DNA from: JAFDZV01 sp048594725
GTDB lineage: Bacteria; Bacteroidota; Ignavibacteria; OLB7
Reading direction: 5' to 3'
DNA length: 64,000 nt
NCBI GenBank assembly: GCA_048594725.1
Contig: JBMDXA010000164.1
Location: 1 to 64,000 of the forward strand
Below, in pieces: positions 54,129 through 62,800 of the stretch. The notes beneath the pieces were generated by a model, which was given only the letters and a program-made list of their open reading frames with translations, made no database searches and was not told the DNA's origin. Numbering within the stretch: position 1 is the first letter of the stretch; each line of letters opens with the position of its first letter. Made by a program: the position numbers and the translations under genes.

Positions 54129-55046
54129 ATGGATATCGGAATGATCGGGCTTGGGCGCATGGGGGCCAATATGGCCGCGCGCCTGATCCTTGGAGGACAC
54201 CGTGTGGTTGGCTACGACCGGTCGGCCGAGGCCACGGCGATAGTGGTTGCCGGTGGCGCGGCCGGTGCGGCATCGCTTCAGGAACTCGTCGAGGCGCTGC
54301 CGAAGCCCAGAGCGATCTGGATCATGGTTCCATCCGGCGCTCCGGTGGATGCCACCATCGAGACGCTGCTGCCGCTGCTCTCCCCCGGCGACGTCCTGAT
54401 CGACGGCGGGAATTCCTACTACAATGATTCGGTCCGCCGTGGCAAACACGTGGAAGCCGCCGGGATAGGCTATGTGGATGTGGGAACCAGCGGTGGCATC
54501 TGGGGCCTTGCCGAAGGATACAGCCTGATGGTGGGAGGAACGGCAGAGGCGGTGGGGCTGCTCCGGCCGATCTTCCAGACCCTGGCCCCGGCTCCCGACC
54601 GAGGCTGGGGACATGTGGGCCCGGCCGGCGCGGGACACTTCACCAAGATGATCCACAACGGCATAGAGTACGGCATGATGCAGGCGTTCGCCGAGGGATT
54701 CTCCATCATGCACCACAAGACCGAGTTCAACCTGGACCTCCACCAGATCGCGGAGATCTGGCGCTCCGGCAGCGTGGTCCGGTCCTGGCTGCTCGACCTG
54801 ACCGCACGCGCACTGGAGGGAGATCCGGCGCTGAAGGAGATAATCCCCCATGTGGCCGATTCCGGGGAGGGACGCTGGACGATAGCCGAGGCGATGGCGC
54901 TGGAGGTATCGGCGCCGGTGATAACGCTCTCGCTGATGGAGCGATTCCGTTCGCGCGATGCCGAGGCATTTGCCGACCGGCTTCTGGCGGTGATGCGCGA
55001 GCAGTTCGGGGGACACGCCGTACAGCGCACCCCGGAGGCACCATGA
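54129..55046 (+). CDS. gnd: 6-phosphogluconate dehydrogenase, decarboxylating (short form)
   Basis: The ATG at 54129 has a GAGG box and starts at the Rossmann fold (MDIGMIGLGRMGANMA). The 305-residue length matches the short GndA/YqeC-type enzymes of about 300 residues rather than the 470-residue form. Visible motifs are IDGGNSYYNDS, the substrate loop DVGTSGGIWG and KMIHNGIEYGMMQAFAEG, which carries the catalytic lysine and the His-Asn pair. It oxidises 6-phosphogluconate to ribulose 5-phosphate with release of CO2. Its stop overlaps the zwf start (ATGA, 55043-55046), so the two are translationally coupled in an oxidative pentose phosphate operon. Confidence 0.95.
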   Translation: MDIGMIGLGRMGANMAARLILGGHRVVGYDRSAEATAIVVAGGAAGAASLQELVEALPKPRAIWIMVPSGAPVDATIETLLPLLSPGDVLIDGGNSYYNDSVRRGKHVEAAGIGYVDVGTSGGIWGLAEGYSLMVGGTAEAVGLLRPIFQTLAPAPDRGWGHVGPAGAGHFTKMIHNGIEYGMMQAFAEGFSIMHHKTEFNLDLHQIAEIWRSGSVVRSWLLDLTARALEGDPALKEIIPHVADSGEGRWTIAEAMALEVSAPVITLSLMERFRSRDAEAFADRLLAVMREQFGGHAVQRTPEAP

Positions 55047-56506
55047 ACCAGGGAAAGGTGGAATCCAATCTCTTCGTGATCTTCGGCGCCACCGGCGACC
55101 TCACCAACCGGAAGCTCCTGCCGGCGCTGTATCATCTGCTGGCGCGCAAATCCTCGGAGGAGCGATGTGTGATCCTGGGCGTAGCACGTGGCGAACTGAC
55201 CGACCAGGAATTCCGGAGCAATGCCCGCGCCGCACTGGAGGCGGCCGGCCTTTCGCTCGATGCCCCGTCGTCGCACTGGTGCGATACCAGCATCCACTAC
55301 CATCCCATAGGCGATGGAACGCCGGAGGATTTCCGGTCGCTCGCCGGGAAGATGGAGGCGATCGAACGGCTGCATCATCTACCGGGCAACCGGGTGTTCT
55401 ATCTGGCGCTGCCGCCGGCGGCATTTCCCTCCACCATCGCCGCGCTCGGCGAGAGCGGCCTGCACCAATCGCGGGGATGGACACGGCTGGTGGTGGAAAA
55501 ACCGTTCGGGCACGATCTCGATTCGGCGCGCAAGCTGAACGCGCTGGCGCATACCTGGTTCGCCGAATCGCAGATCTACCGGATCGATCACTATCTCGGC
55601 AAGGAGACCGTACAGAACCTGCTCTTCTTCCGCTTCGCCAATCTCCTGTTCGAACCCCTCTGGAACCGCGATCGCGTGCAGAGCGTGCAGATAACGGTGG
55701 CGGAGGATCTTGGCATCGGCAGCCGCGCCGGCTACTACGACAAGGCCGGAGCGCTGCGCGATATGATCCAGAATCATCTCACCCAGCTTCTCACCCTCAC
55801 CGCAATGGAGGCGCCGGCCGCGTTCGATGCCGATTCCATCCGCGACGAAAAGGTGAAGGTGCTCCGCTCGATAGCGCCGATAGAAACGGAGGATGCGGTG
55901 CTCGCGCACTACACGGCCGGAACGATCGGCGGGGAGCAGGTGCCGGGCTATACCGGGGAGAAGGATGTGCCGGAGGATTCCTCCACCGAAACATTCGTGG
56001 CGCTCCGGCTGAAGATCAACAACTGGCGATGGCAGGGAGTCCCCTTCTATCTCCGTACCGGCAAACGCCTTCCCAGAAGGGTCAGCCAGATCGTTGTGGA
56101 TTTTCATCGTCCCCCGGTCTCGTTCTTCCAGTCGTTCCGGGAATATCAGGGGATGGTCGATTCCAATACGCTCGTAATCACCTTGCAGCCGGATGAGGGG
56201 TTCGATCTCTACTTCGAGGTGAAGGCCCCCGGGCAGCCCATCCGCATACGCACGCAACGCCTTACCTTCCGCTACGCCGATGCGTTCGAGCCGATGGCCG
56301 ATGGCTACGAGACCCTCCTGCTCGATATCCTGGAAGGGGATCAGACCCTCTTCGTCCGCGCCGATGAAGTGGAAACATCCTGGAAACTCTACAGCGATCT
56401 CCTGGAGAACCGGCCCGCGCTCACGAGCTACGCGGCAGGAACCTGGGGACCGGAAGAGGCGGAGCGCCTGATCCGCGAAAGCAACGATGAGTGGTTGACG
56501 GAGTAG
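55043..56506 (+). CDS. zwf: Glucose-6-phosphate 1-dehydrogenase
   Basis: A 487-residue enzyme of normal length that overlaps gnd by four bases. The dinucleotide-binding motif FGATGDLTNRKLLPALYHL is near the N-terminus. The active-site signature RIDHYLGKE (about 180-188) contains the substrate-binding and catalytic residues. EKPFGHD precedes it and KINNWRWQGVPFYLRTGK is the conserved C-terminal substrate-binding stretch. It makes 6-phosphogluconolactone and NAD(P)H from glucose 6-phosphate. With gnd and pgl it forms the complete oxidative branch. The downstream pgl gene is separated by a 386-base gap containing a palindromic element. Confidence 0.97.
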   Translation: MNQGKVESNLFVIFGATGDLTNRKLLPALYHLLARKSSEERCVILGVARGELTDQEFRSNARAALEAAGLSLDAPSSHWCDTSIHYHPIGDGTPEDFRSLAGKMEAIERLHHLPGNRVFYLALPPAAFPSTIAALGESGLHQSRGWTRLVVEKPFGHDLDSARKLNALAHTWFAESQIYRIDHYLGKETVQNLLFFRFANLLFEPLWNRDRVQSVQITVAEDLGIGSRAGYYDKAGALRDMIQNHLTQLLTLTAMEAPAAFDADSIRDEKVKVLRSIAPIETEDAVLAHYTAGTIGGEQVPGYTGEKDVPEDSSTETFVALRLKINNWRWQGVPFYLRTGKRLPRRVSQIVVDFHRPPVSFFQSFREYQGMVDSNTLVITLQPDEGFDLYFEVKAPGQPIRIRTQRLTFRYADAFEPMADGYETLLLDILEGDQTLFVRADEVETSWKLYSDLLENRPALTSYAAGTWGPEEAERLIRESNDEWLTE

Positions 56507-56892
56507 GAAATGGCCGGAGGGGCGGTAGCGGATAATTACGTACGTGCGCAAAGATTCTACGTACCTACAGATACGTTCCCTGAGATCCCCGGTACGGTTC
56601 GCACGGAGTTTGACTCCGTGCGCGTTGGCAGCAGCAGGGGCCGCCCAGTGGAACTCCGCGACAGCACAGCGCAGAATCTCAGAGAACTTCTCCCGAAGTA
56701 CGTAGGAGATTTCCGGATACTCCTCCGGCCGCATTGTCGCGGCGTTCTACTCCGCAGCCTCCCCGCCACCTGGCGTACCGGGTGCAACTCCGTGCGAACA
56801 GAACAGAACCGGAAAAGAAGCAATCTCCGGTAACGTGCCGGTGGATATCGCCGGCTTCTGGACTTTCCGGCCCTCGACTTTTCTTCAACTCC
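56507..56892. other. zwf-pgl gap with inserted palindromic element
   Basis: 386 bases without a supported gene. 56557-56705 is a complete MITE-like element. 56706-56800 resembles a second, partial copy with a CGGCGTTCTACTCCG hairpin near 56752. A heptamer-like GGACTTT, CCGGCCC, TCGACTT stretch precedes the pgl start. Confidence 0.65.
56557..56705 (+). mobile_element. About 149-bp MITE-like element inside the pentose phosphate gene cluster
   Basis: CTACGTACCT (56557-56566) opens it and AAGTACGTAG (56696-56705) closes it. The left interior ACAGATACGTTCCCTGAGAT matches the copies at 53498 and 36345. A perfect hairpin, CGCACGGAGT, three-base loop, ACTCCGTGCG, lies at 56600-56622. Confidence 0.7.
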
Positions 56893-57630
56893 ATGAACCA
56901 GTTCACAACTCCTTCCGGTGCGGGCGTCATCATCTGTTCCGGTCCCGACGAACTTGCACGCCGGGGAGCCTCGGCGATTGCCGATGCGATCATCCGGAAA
57001 CGCTCCGGGCGGATATCCGTTGCGCTCTCCGGCGGAAGCACACCCAAACCGGTCTACCAGCACCTCGCCGCCGAATATCGCGATGCGATCCCCTGGCAGA
57101 GGGTGCTCCTCTTCTGGGGAGATGAGCGTTTCGTGCCGCCGGATTCCCCGCACAGCAACTACCGCATGACCAGGGAGGCGCTGATCGATCGCATCCGGAT
57201 TCCCGCGGCGAACATTCATCCGGTGCCGACCGATCTTCCGGACCCCGGCGACGCCGCACGGCAGTATGAGCTGGCGCTCCGCCGGGAACTGGGAGAGCCT
57301 TCGCCGGCGCTGGATCTGCTGCTGCTGGGGCTTGGAGACGACGGCCACACCGCATCGCTCTTCCCCGGTTCGCCGGCGTTGCAGGAGATGGCTCACGACA
57401 CGGCGGTAGCGCAGGCACCGGCCGAACCACGCACGCGCATCACCCTTACCCTCCCGATGATCGGCCGTGCGCGGGAGATCATCTTCCTGGTCTCCGGACG
57501 AGGAAAGCATGCTCCGCTCCGGGCCATTCTGGATACGCCGGAAACCGCCCGGACGCTCTATCCCGCCGGCATGATCCACCCGGCGGGAACAATGCTCTGG
57601 ATCGTCGACAGGGAAGCCTACGAGGGATGA
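56893..57630 (+). CDS. pgl: 6-phosphogluconolactonase
   Basis: The ATG at 56893 (MNQFTTPSGAGV) is preferred; the frame upstream runs into the palindromic element. The 245-residue product has the three signatures of the DevB/Pgl family: ALSGGSTPKPVYQHLA, FWGDERFVPP and LGLGDDGHTASLFPG. It hydrolyses 6-phosphogluconolactone to 6-phosphogluconate, the step between zwf and gnd. It follows these two genes on the same strand, which supports the call, but the inserted repeat may separate its transcription from theirs. Confidence 0.95.
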   Translation: MNQFTTPSGAGVIICSGPDELARRGASAIADAIIRKRSGRISVALSGGSTPKPVYQHLAAEYRDAIPWQRVLLFWGDERFVPPDSPHSNYRMTREALIDRIRIPAANIHPVPTDLPDPGDAARQYELALRRELGEPSPALDLLLLGLGDDGHTASLFPGSPALQEMAHDTAVAQAPAEPRTRITLTLPMIGRAREIIFLVSGRGKHAPLRAILDTPETARTLYPAGMIHPAGTMLWIVDREAYEG

Positions 57631-57794
57631 GATGGATACCTCATAAGCGCGCACGCAGCTCTCCGCACGGCCACTCATAGGACGAGGCGCACGGAGCCAT
57701 GCCCGCGCGCCTCGGAATCCATCTCCGTCCACCTCCTGCGTCCCTTCTCTTTTCTCCCTCTCTCTCTTCGAAATCCTCAATCGCATTCCCCTCT

Positions 57795-57830
57795 CCCAAT
57801 CGAAAATCGTCAATCGAAAATCGAAAATCC
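57795..57830 (-). repeat. GATTTTS heptamer array, family A
   Basis: On the minus strand the units are GATTTTC, GATTTTC, GATTGAC, GATTTTC, closed by GATTGGGAG. It begins immediately after the purE stop codon, in the gene-end orientation. Confidence 0.85.
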
Positions 57831-58343
57831 CTACACCTCCACTGTCCCATCTCCCATCAGCCCCTCGTTCTGCTCGCGCGACTCCTCGGCGATTCGCAGC
57901 TTGTACTGCTGGATTCTGCCGAGCAGTTCCTCGTCGTGTGATCCCATCATCTGGGCGGCCAGCAGTCCGGCATTGCGCCCGCCGCCGATCGCCACGGTGG
58001 CGACGGGAACCCCGCGCGGCATCTGCACGATGGACAGGAGGGAATCGATACCGCTGAGCGCCGTGGAGGTCACCGGCACACCGATCACCGGCAGCGGCGA
58101 ATGCGCGGCCACCATTCCCGGCAGATGTGCGGCCCCGCCGGCGCCGGCCACGATCACCTTGATCCCCCGCTGGTGCGCGGTGCGTCCATACTCGGCCATA
58201 TCGTCCGGCGTACGATGCGCCGAGACCACCCGGATCTCGTATGGAATCGAGAATTCCTCCAATGCTTCGGCCGCCTGCCGCATCGTCGGCAGATCGGTTT
58301 TGCTCCCCATGATGATTCCAACCAGAGGTCGTTGATCGTTCAT
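57831..58343 (-). CDS. purE: N5-carboxyaminoimidazole ribonucleotide mutase
   Basis: The ATG at 58343 (MNDQRPLVGIIMGSKTD) matches the family N-terminus; a longer frame upstream is not conserved-looking. The 170-residue product has the class I PurE motifs GIIMGSKTDLPTM and VSAHRTPDDM (catalytic histidine). The loops GAGGAAHLPGMVAAHSPLPV and GVPVATVAIGGGRNAGLLAA are also present. It converts N5-CAIR to CAIR in purine synthesis. The usual partner purK is not adjacent. The last 20 residues, including a second EE-rich helix and VEV end, are slightly longer than typical. Confidence 0.96.
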   Translation of the reverse strand: MNDQRPLVGIIMGSKTDLPTMRQAAEALEEFSIPYEIRVVSAHRTPDDMAEYGRTAHQRGIKVIVAGAGGAAHLPGMVAAHSPLPVIGVPVTSTALSGIDSLLSIVQMPRGVPVATVAIGGGRNAGLLAAQMMGSHDEELLGRIQQYKLRIAEESREQNEGLMGDGTVEV

Positions 58344-58494
58344 TGCTGACACTGATTCTCTCGTGAATGAAAAGTTCCTCCCCCTGCGGAGAAGGTTTGG
58401 CACGTTCATTGAAATTACTAGTTCCAGAGACGAGATCATTCGGCTCGTAAAAGTAACAATGGAAATAGTCCGATTCAGATAGGAGGGTAATGTT

Positions 58495-58644
58495 ATGTGG
58501 ACCGTAGTAATCGTTCTGTTGGTGCTGTGGGCACTTGGATTCGGGTTTGCAGGTTCGACGCTCGGCTGGCTTGTTCACCTGTTGCTGGTAGTGGCAGTTG
58601 TGGTTGCCATCGTCAATCTGCTCCGCGGGCGCAGCGCGCTCTAA
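58495..58644 (+). CDS. Lmo0937-family small membrane protein
   Basis: A 49-residue protein starting eight bases after a perfect AGGAGG box (58481-58486), the strongest in the window. It has two hydrophobic segments (VVIVLLVLWALGFGFAG, then HLLLVVAVVVAIVNLL) joined by STLGWLV, and ends RGRSAL. The spacing, the central TLGxxxH motif and the basic end match the Lmo0937 family of tiny membrane proteins found across many phyla, often induced by stress. The function is unknown. It is divergent from purE and is followed by two hairpins. Confidence 0.85.
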   Translation: MWTVVIVLLVLWALGFGFAGSTLGWLVHLLLVVAVVVAIVNLLRGRSAL

Positions 58645-58696
58645 GCCTCGAGCTTCACTCCAGAGAATTTTTCAGTCGCTTCTAGCGGCTATACGG

Positions 58697-58726
58697 TCCA
58701 CGGCCATGCAGCCTACCGGCCGTGGA
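58697..58726 (+). terminator. Hairpin after the small membrane protein
   Basis: TCCACGGCC and GGCCGTGGA form a 9-bp stem with a 12-base loop, 53 bases after the stop. There is no strong T-run. Confidence 0.55.
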
Positions 58727-58786
58727 TGTAATAAACGTTGGGTACAACGAATCCAGCGGTTGACCTTAGAAGAAGACGTGAATCGG

Positions 58787-58812
58787 TACCGGCCCGCCCC
58801 CCCGGGCCGGTA
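58787..58812. other. Hairpin with a C6 loop
   Basis: TACCGGCCCG and its exact complement CGGGCCGGTA flank a loop of six Cs. It may be a second terminator or a structured element; there is no T-run. Confidence 0.5.
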
Positions 58813-59378
58813 TCCGGTTCATGTTTGGAACACCCCGGTTCGTTAGAATTCCCGGCGCGGGCAAGACCATGCAGCCCGCCCGATGAATTCCCTTGTATTC
58901 GTCAGCTTCGGACCCGTTCCGGAGCTGACGCATTCTTTTCTACCATCCCCTTCTCTTTCCCTTCTCCTTTGCCTTTCAGCGCTCCGGCGTACGTTCATTG
59001 AAGCATCTTGCGGAAAGAAAGATTCGCGGAGAGAAAAAGAAAAGTTCGCGCAAAGCCGCAGAGATCGCAAAGAGGAGGGAGAAAAGTTCGATGAAAAACC
59101 CGGCGCGGACGGCGGTGCTTTGTGCAGACACATTGCACGAACGTTCGTCATTGCACCATCATCCTACATTCCCCGCTCCCGGTCCAGCCCGGCGATCATA
59201 CAAAATGAAATATTCCTCTGTGATGAGACCGTTCACATTGGATCAGCCCGATACCCGCCTTCCTCTTATCACCCGGCACTAGCTCATCGCTCTTGATCTC
59301 CCGCACCCGCCACCGCACCCCCTATCTCTCCCTTCCCCTGGTACTCCATCGGTGGCGATAGCCCGTCCCGGCCATCTA

Positions 59379-59418
59379 CCCCAATCAAACATCCGGCATC
59401 GCAAATCGAAAAATCTCC
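59379..59418 (-). repeat. Family A heptamer array
   Basis: On the minus strand it contains GATTTGC, GATGCCG and GATGTTT, closed by GATTGGGG. It lies about 160 bases upstream of the zinc-ribbon gene with the cap pointing away from it. Confidence 0.7.
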
Positions 59419-59577
59419 CTGCCAGCTCTTCCATCGGCAATCGCAACTCCCCTCTCGGTCCCCGGAAGTTTTAAGAAGTATTTAAGCGCCTCTTACAGCT
59501 TGTATTCTACGATGACTCCCTGGAACAGAACTGCCGGGATTCACCGGATCTCCATACATGCAAGAAGGGCCCTCTTG

Positions 59578-59814
59578 ATGGTATACTTTGCACGATGCCC
59601 AGCATGCGGCGCTGTCAACGACGCAACCTCGCGGAGTTGTTATCTCTGCGCCGCCTCCCCTCTCATCGTCGCCTGCGCCGAGTGCGGCGCCGAGGTACGC
59701 AACCCCGTGCGCACCATCTGCACGGCATGCGGTTCCCCGTACAGGCTGCGCAATCCCGGCGCTGCCGGGGCAATCCACCACCAGCATCTCGGCAATGGAC
59801 AGAAGAATGAATGA
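59578..59814 (+). CDS. Double zinc-ribbon protein
   Basis: The ATG at 59578 starts directly at the fold (MVYFARCPACG). The 78-residue product has four CxxC knuckles: Cys7/10, 21/24, 33/36 and 48/51, arranged as two treble-clef-like zinc ribbons (CPACG with CYLC; CAECG with CTACG). Such double zinc ribbons usually serve as protein-binding or nucleic-acid-binding adaptors. Its last eight bases overlap the proposed start of the large AAA-BTAD regulator, so the two are probably made together. A longer frame from 59500 adds a region without homology. Confidence 0.75.
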   Translation: MVYFARCPACGAVNDATSRSCYLCAASPLIVACAECGAEVRNPVRTICTACGSPYRLRNPGAAGAIHHQHLGNGQKNE

Positions 59815-62800
59815 GGCGCGCCGGGGCCAGCAGCGGCGAAGTGCGGGGTTCGTCGGCGGGGAAATGCTAGATTTACCGCCGGAACCGGGATCTACCCCTG
59901 AAACGACAGCGTACAGCATCATGTCGCCTCGCATCAAAGACTTCATCAACCGGGGCATTATGCCCCTGGTTGGACGCGAACGTGAACTTCGCGCATTGCT
60001 CGACGCCTTTGCCGGCCTGCTCGAAGGGGAGCCGCGCGCGGTCTGGATGAGCGGCGCCGCCGGTGCCGGCAAGAGCCGTCTGCTGGATGAACTGAAGGCG
60101 CGCGCACGCGATCATACCGCACGCTCGCTGGTGGTGCACGCGAAGTGGTACGAGGGGGAGGGGGTGGAACTCGGCCCCCTCAGCAACGCGCTGGAGGTGC
60201 TGCGCCCGGCCATCGCGGCCCCTCTGGCCGCACGCATCTACCGCGATGGCGCCGTGGTCACGGTGGATGCGGCCGTCGAGGCGGTGCAGATCGCATCGCG
60301 CCGCTATCCGGTGGTGCTCATCCTGGACGACCTTCATTATCTCGGCAGCTCCAACGAGCTGGGACGGTTCGTGGCGGCGATCGAGGAGATCCCGCTGCTG
60401 CTGGTGGTGACCACCCGCCCCACCGAGAACCCGGCGCTGCGCTCCTTCCGGGCAGCGCTCGCCGGCTCCATCCCGCCGCAGGAACTTGAGATAGGACCGC
60501 TCGATGGCGCGGGCATCGCCGAGGCCGCAACCGCGTTGTTCGGCACACCCCCTCCGGAGGGTATGCTGGAACAGATGGCAGCGCTCTCGGCGGGACTTCC
60601 CCTCTCCCTCCGGGAAGTCTTCCGCGAACTCATCGCCGCCGATCATCTGGTGGCGGTCGGGGCCGATCAATGGGAGTGGCATACCGGCATGCTCTCCGAT
60701 GAGGAACTGCGCGGCATCGGCGACCGCGTGCACGGATTCTCCGGACGGCTTGCCTCCCTTCCGCCGGCCGAGCGGGGCATACTGGCGATGGCCGCATATC
60801 TGGGGGAACAGTTCAATCGCGATCTCCTCCGCCATCTCTGCGAGCGTACGGTCGGCTGGGACGACCATGCGTTCGAACGGCTGATCCTCGGCGGATTCCT
60901 TTCGGTCTCCACCCCCTCCATCCGCCTGGGCGCGCGCGAACCGGAGGGACGGGTCTGCTACGCGTTCATGCATACGCTCCTCTGGAAGGCGGCCGCCACC
61001 ATCGAGCCGCAGCGCCTGCCGGAACGGGGCGATCTGGCCGCCATGACGCTCGATATCCTGATGCGGGGGATCGGGGAGCTTTATACGGTGGCGCCGCTGG
61101 AGGGGCTGGATGTCTGCGCCTTCCCCGATGCCGATCTCGGCCGCCTCTTCTCCTGGCTTGTCGCGGTGGGGCGAAAGCTCTCCCCGATCTATGCGGAAAC
61201 CTACACGGCGCTCTGCCGGCTGACGCTGGAGCCATGCCGCGCTCCGGAGCTTGCCATCGCGGGAAAGGATGGCCTTCTCTCCTCCTATCTGGAAGCCCTC
61301 TCGGTCTACGGCGACCGGCTCTACATCACCGGCGCGCGCGAGACGCTCCACCATGTGGCCTCGGAGATAGCGTCCATCCTGGAACGGCTCGCCCCGCAGC
61401 CGCCGGGGAGCCCGGAGGAGCGGATGATACGCCTGGATGCGGCCGTGGTGGTCTGGAAGGATGCGCTCACCCAGGGCGATCCCGGCCGCGCCAAGGGCCT
61501 GCTCGACGAGCTTCTGAAGGTGCTTCCGGCCCCCTCCCTGCAGAGCGACCGCGAACTGCGCGGCGCGGCCGAGGCGATACGCCTGGTGGCATCCTATTCC
61601 TTCGGCCGGGGAGATTTCGCCGAGGCGCTCGATATGGCCGCCCCCTACATCAACGAGATGGACAGGATGCGCCCGGAAACGCTGAACGCCATGATGAAGG
61701 TGCTGCTGTATGCGATGATAAAAGCCAGCCGGCAGAAAGAGGCCGGGGAGATGGTGGACGCGGGATTGCGTCTGCGCCGCGAGGCCGATCTGTTCACCGA
61801 ATACGAGCTTCTGATCCATGCGGCCAACTACGCGCACAGCATCCGGGATTTCGATGCGGTGCGCCGCCATGCAACGGAACTGCGGCGGCTCAGCGACCAG
61901 TATCCGGCCTACCGGAACCTGAGCACCAATTATTTCCATCTCCCTCTGGTTGCCGCGTTCGATGGCAATCATGATGAGCTTCTCCGGCTGGAACGGGATT
62001 TCCGCGCAGTGCCGCCGCCGGCCCGCTCCTCGGCACAGCAGGTGGTTATCGCCAAGCATCAGTTTCAGATCGCCTGGAATCTGTTGTGCGCGCCGGAACG
62101 GTCGCTCGGGTTCGGACAGGAGATTCGCGCAGCAGGCGTGCAGATGCCCCCGATCTACCGGCTGAGTTTCGCCCGCGAGGAACTGCGCTCCCGCATCGAT
62201 CTGCAACAGCGCGAGAAGATCACCGAGGTGCTTGCCGAGGTGGAGGGCTGCTGCAGCCAAGTGGGGGGCGATTACGATGATCCGCAATCCAAGGCCAACC
62301 GGCAGCTCGGCGCCCTGAAAGCACTGGCCGGCGCCATCGAGCAGGACCGGATGCTCGGCCTGCCGGACTATCTGGCAAACCTCTCCGCCGACAGCATCGA
62401 GATCACCGATGCGTTCAGGATGGGAAACGCCCTGCTGGAACTTGCCGCACAGAGCACGGGTATGAAACGGGAATTGAATGATGCGGCCTATACGGTGCTG
62501 GAACTCGCGGTGAACGGAGCAAAGGATAATAAGTCGGTAGGGCTGGCGCATTATCATTTCGATCGCTGCGCGGATAGACTTCCCAAGACCAGGCTGTCGC
62601 GATTCCGCCAGGCCGTGGGAGATGATCCCAGGAAGGGAGAGGAGCGTTCCTCCGATGGGGAAACGCCTGCTGCCCATGCCCCTCTGCCGGACGCCAGGAT
62701 GCTCCGCGCATTCGGCGCCCTGCGCGTGGAGGGAGTGGATGAGGCAGGCGCGAAACTGGAGTCGAAAACCCGCACGCTGGTGGCGGCGCTGGTGGTGGCG

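Larger units (their letters stand above)
58645..59577. other. Long intergenic region before the zinc-ribbon gene
   Basis: 933 bases with no well-supported gene. Open frames of up to 137 codons cross it, but their composition (Ser/Pro/His/Arg-rich, no recognisable domain) is not convincing. It holds two hairpins (58697-58726 and 58787-58812), an A/G-rich stretch (about 59000-59095) and a family A array (59379-59418). Confidence 0.6.

Noticed and set aside
58883..59296. A 137-codon frame upstream of the zinc-ribbon gene
   Set aside because: The composition is Ser/Arg/Pro-rich without any domain, and another open frame overlaps it. The A/G-rich stretch resembles widespread non-coding repeats.
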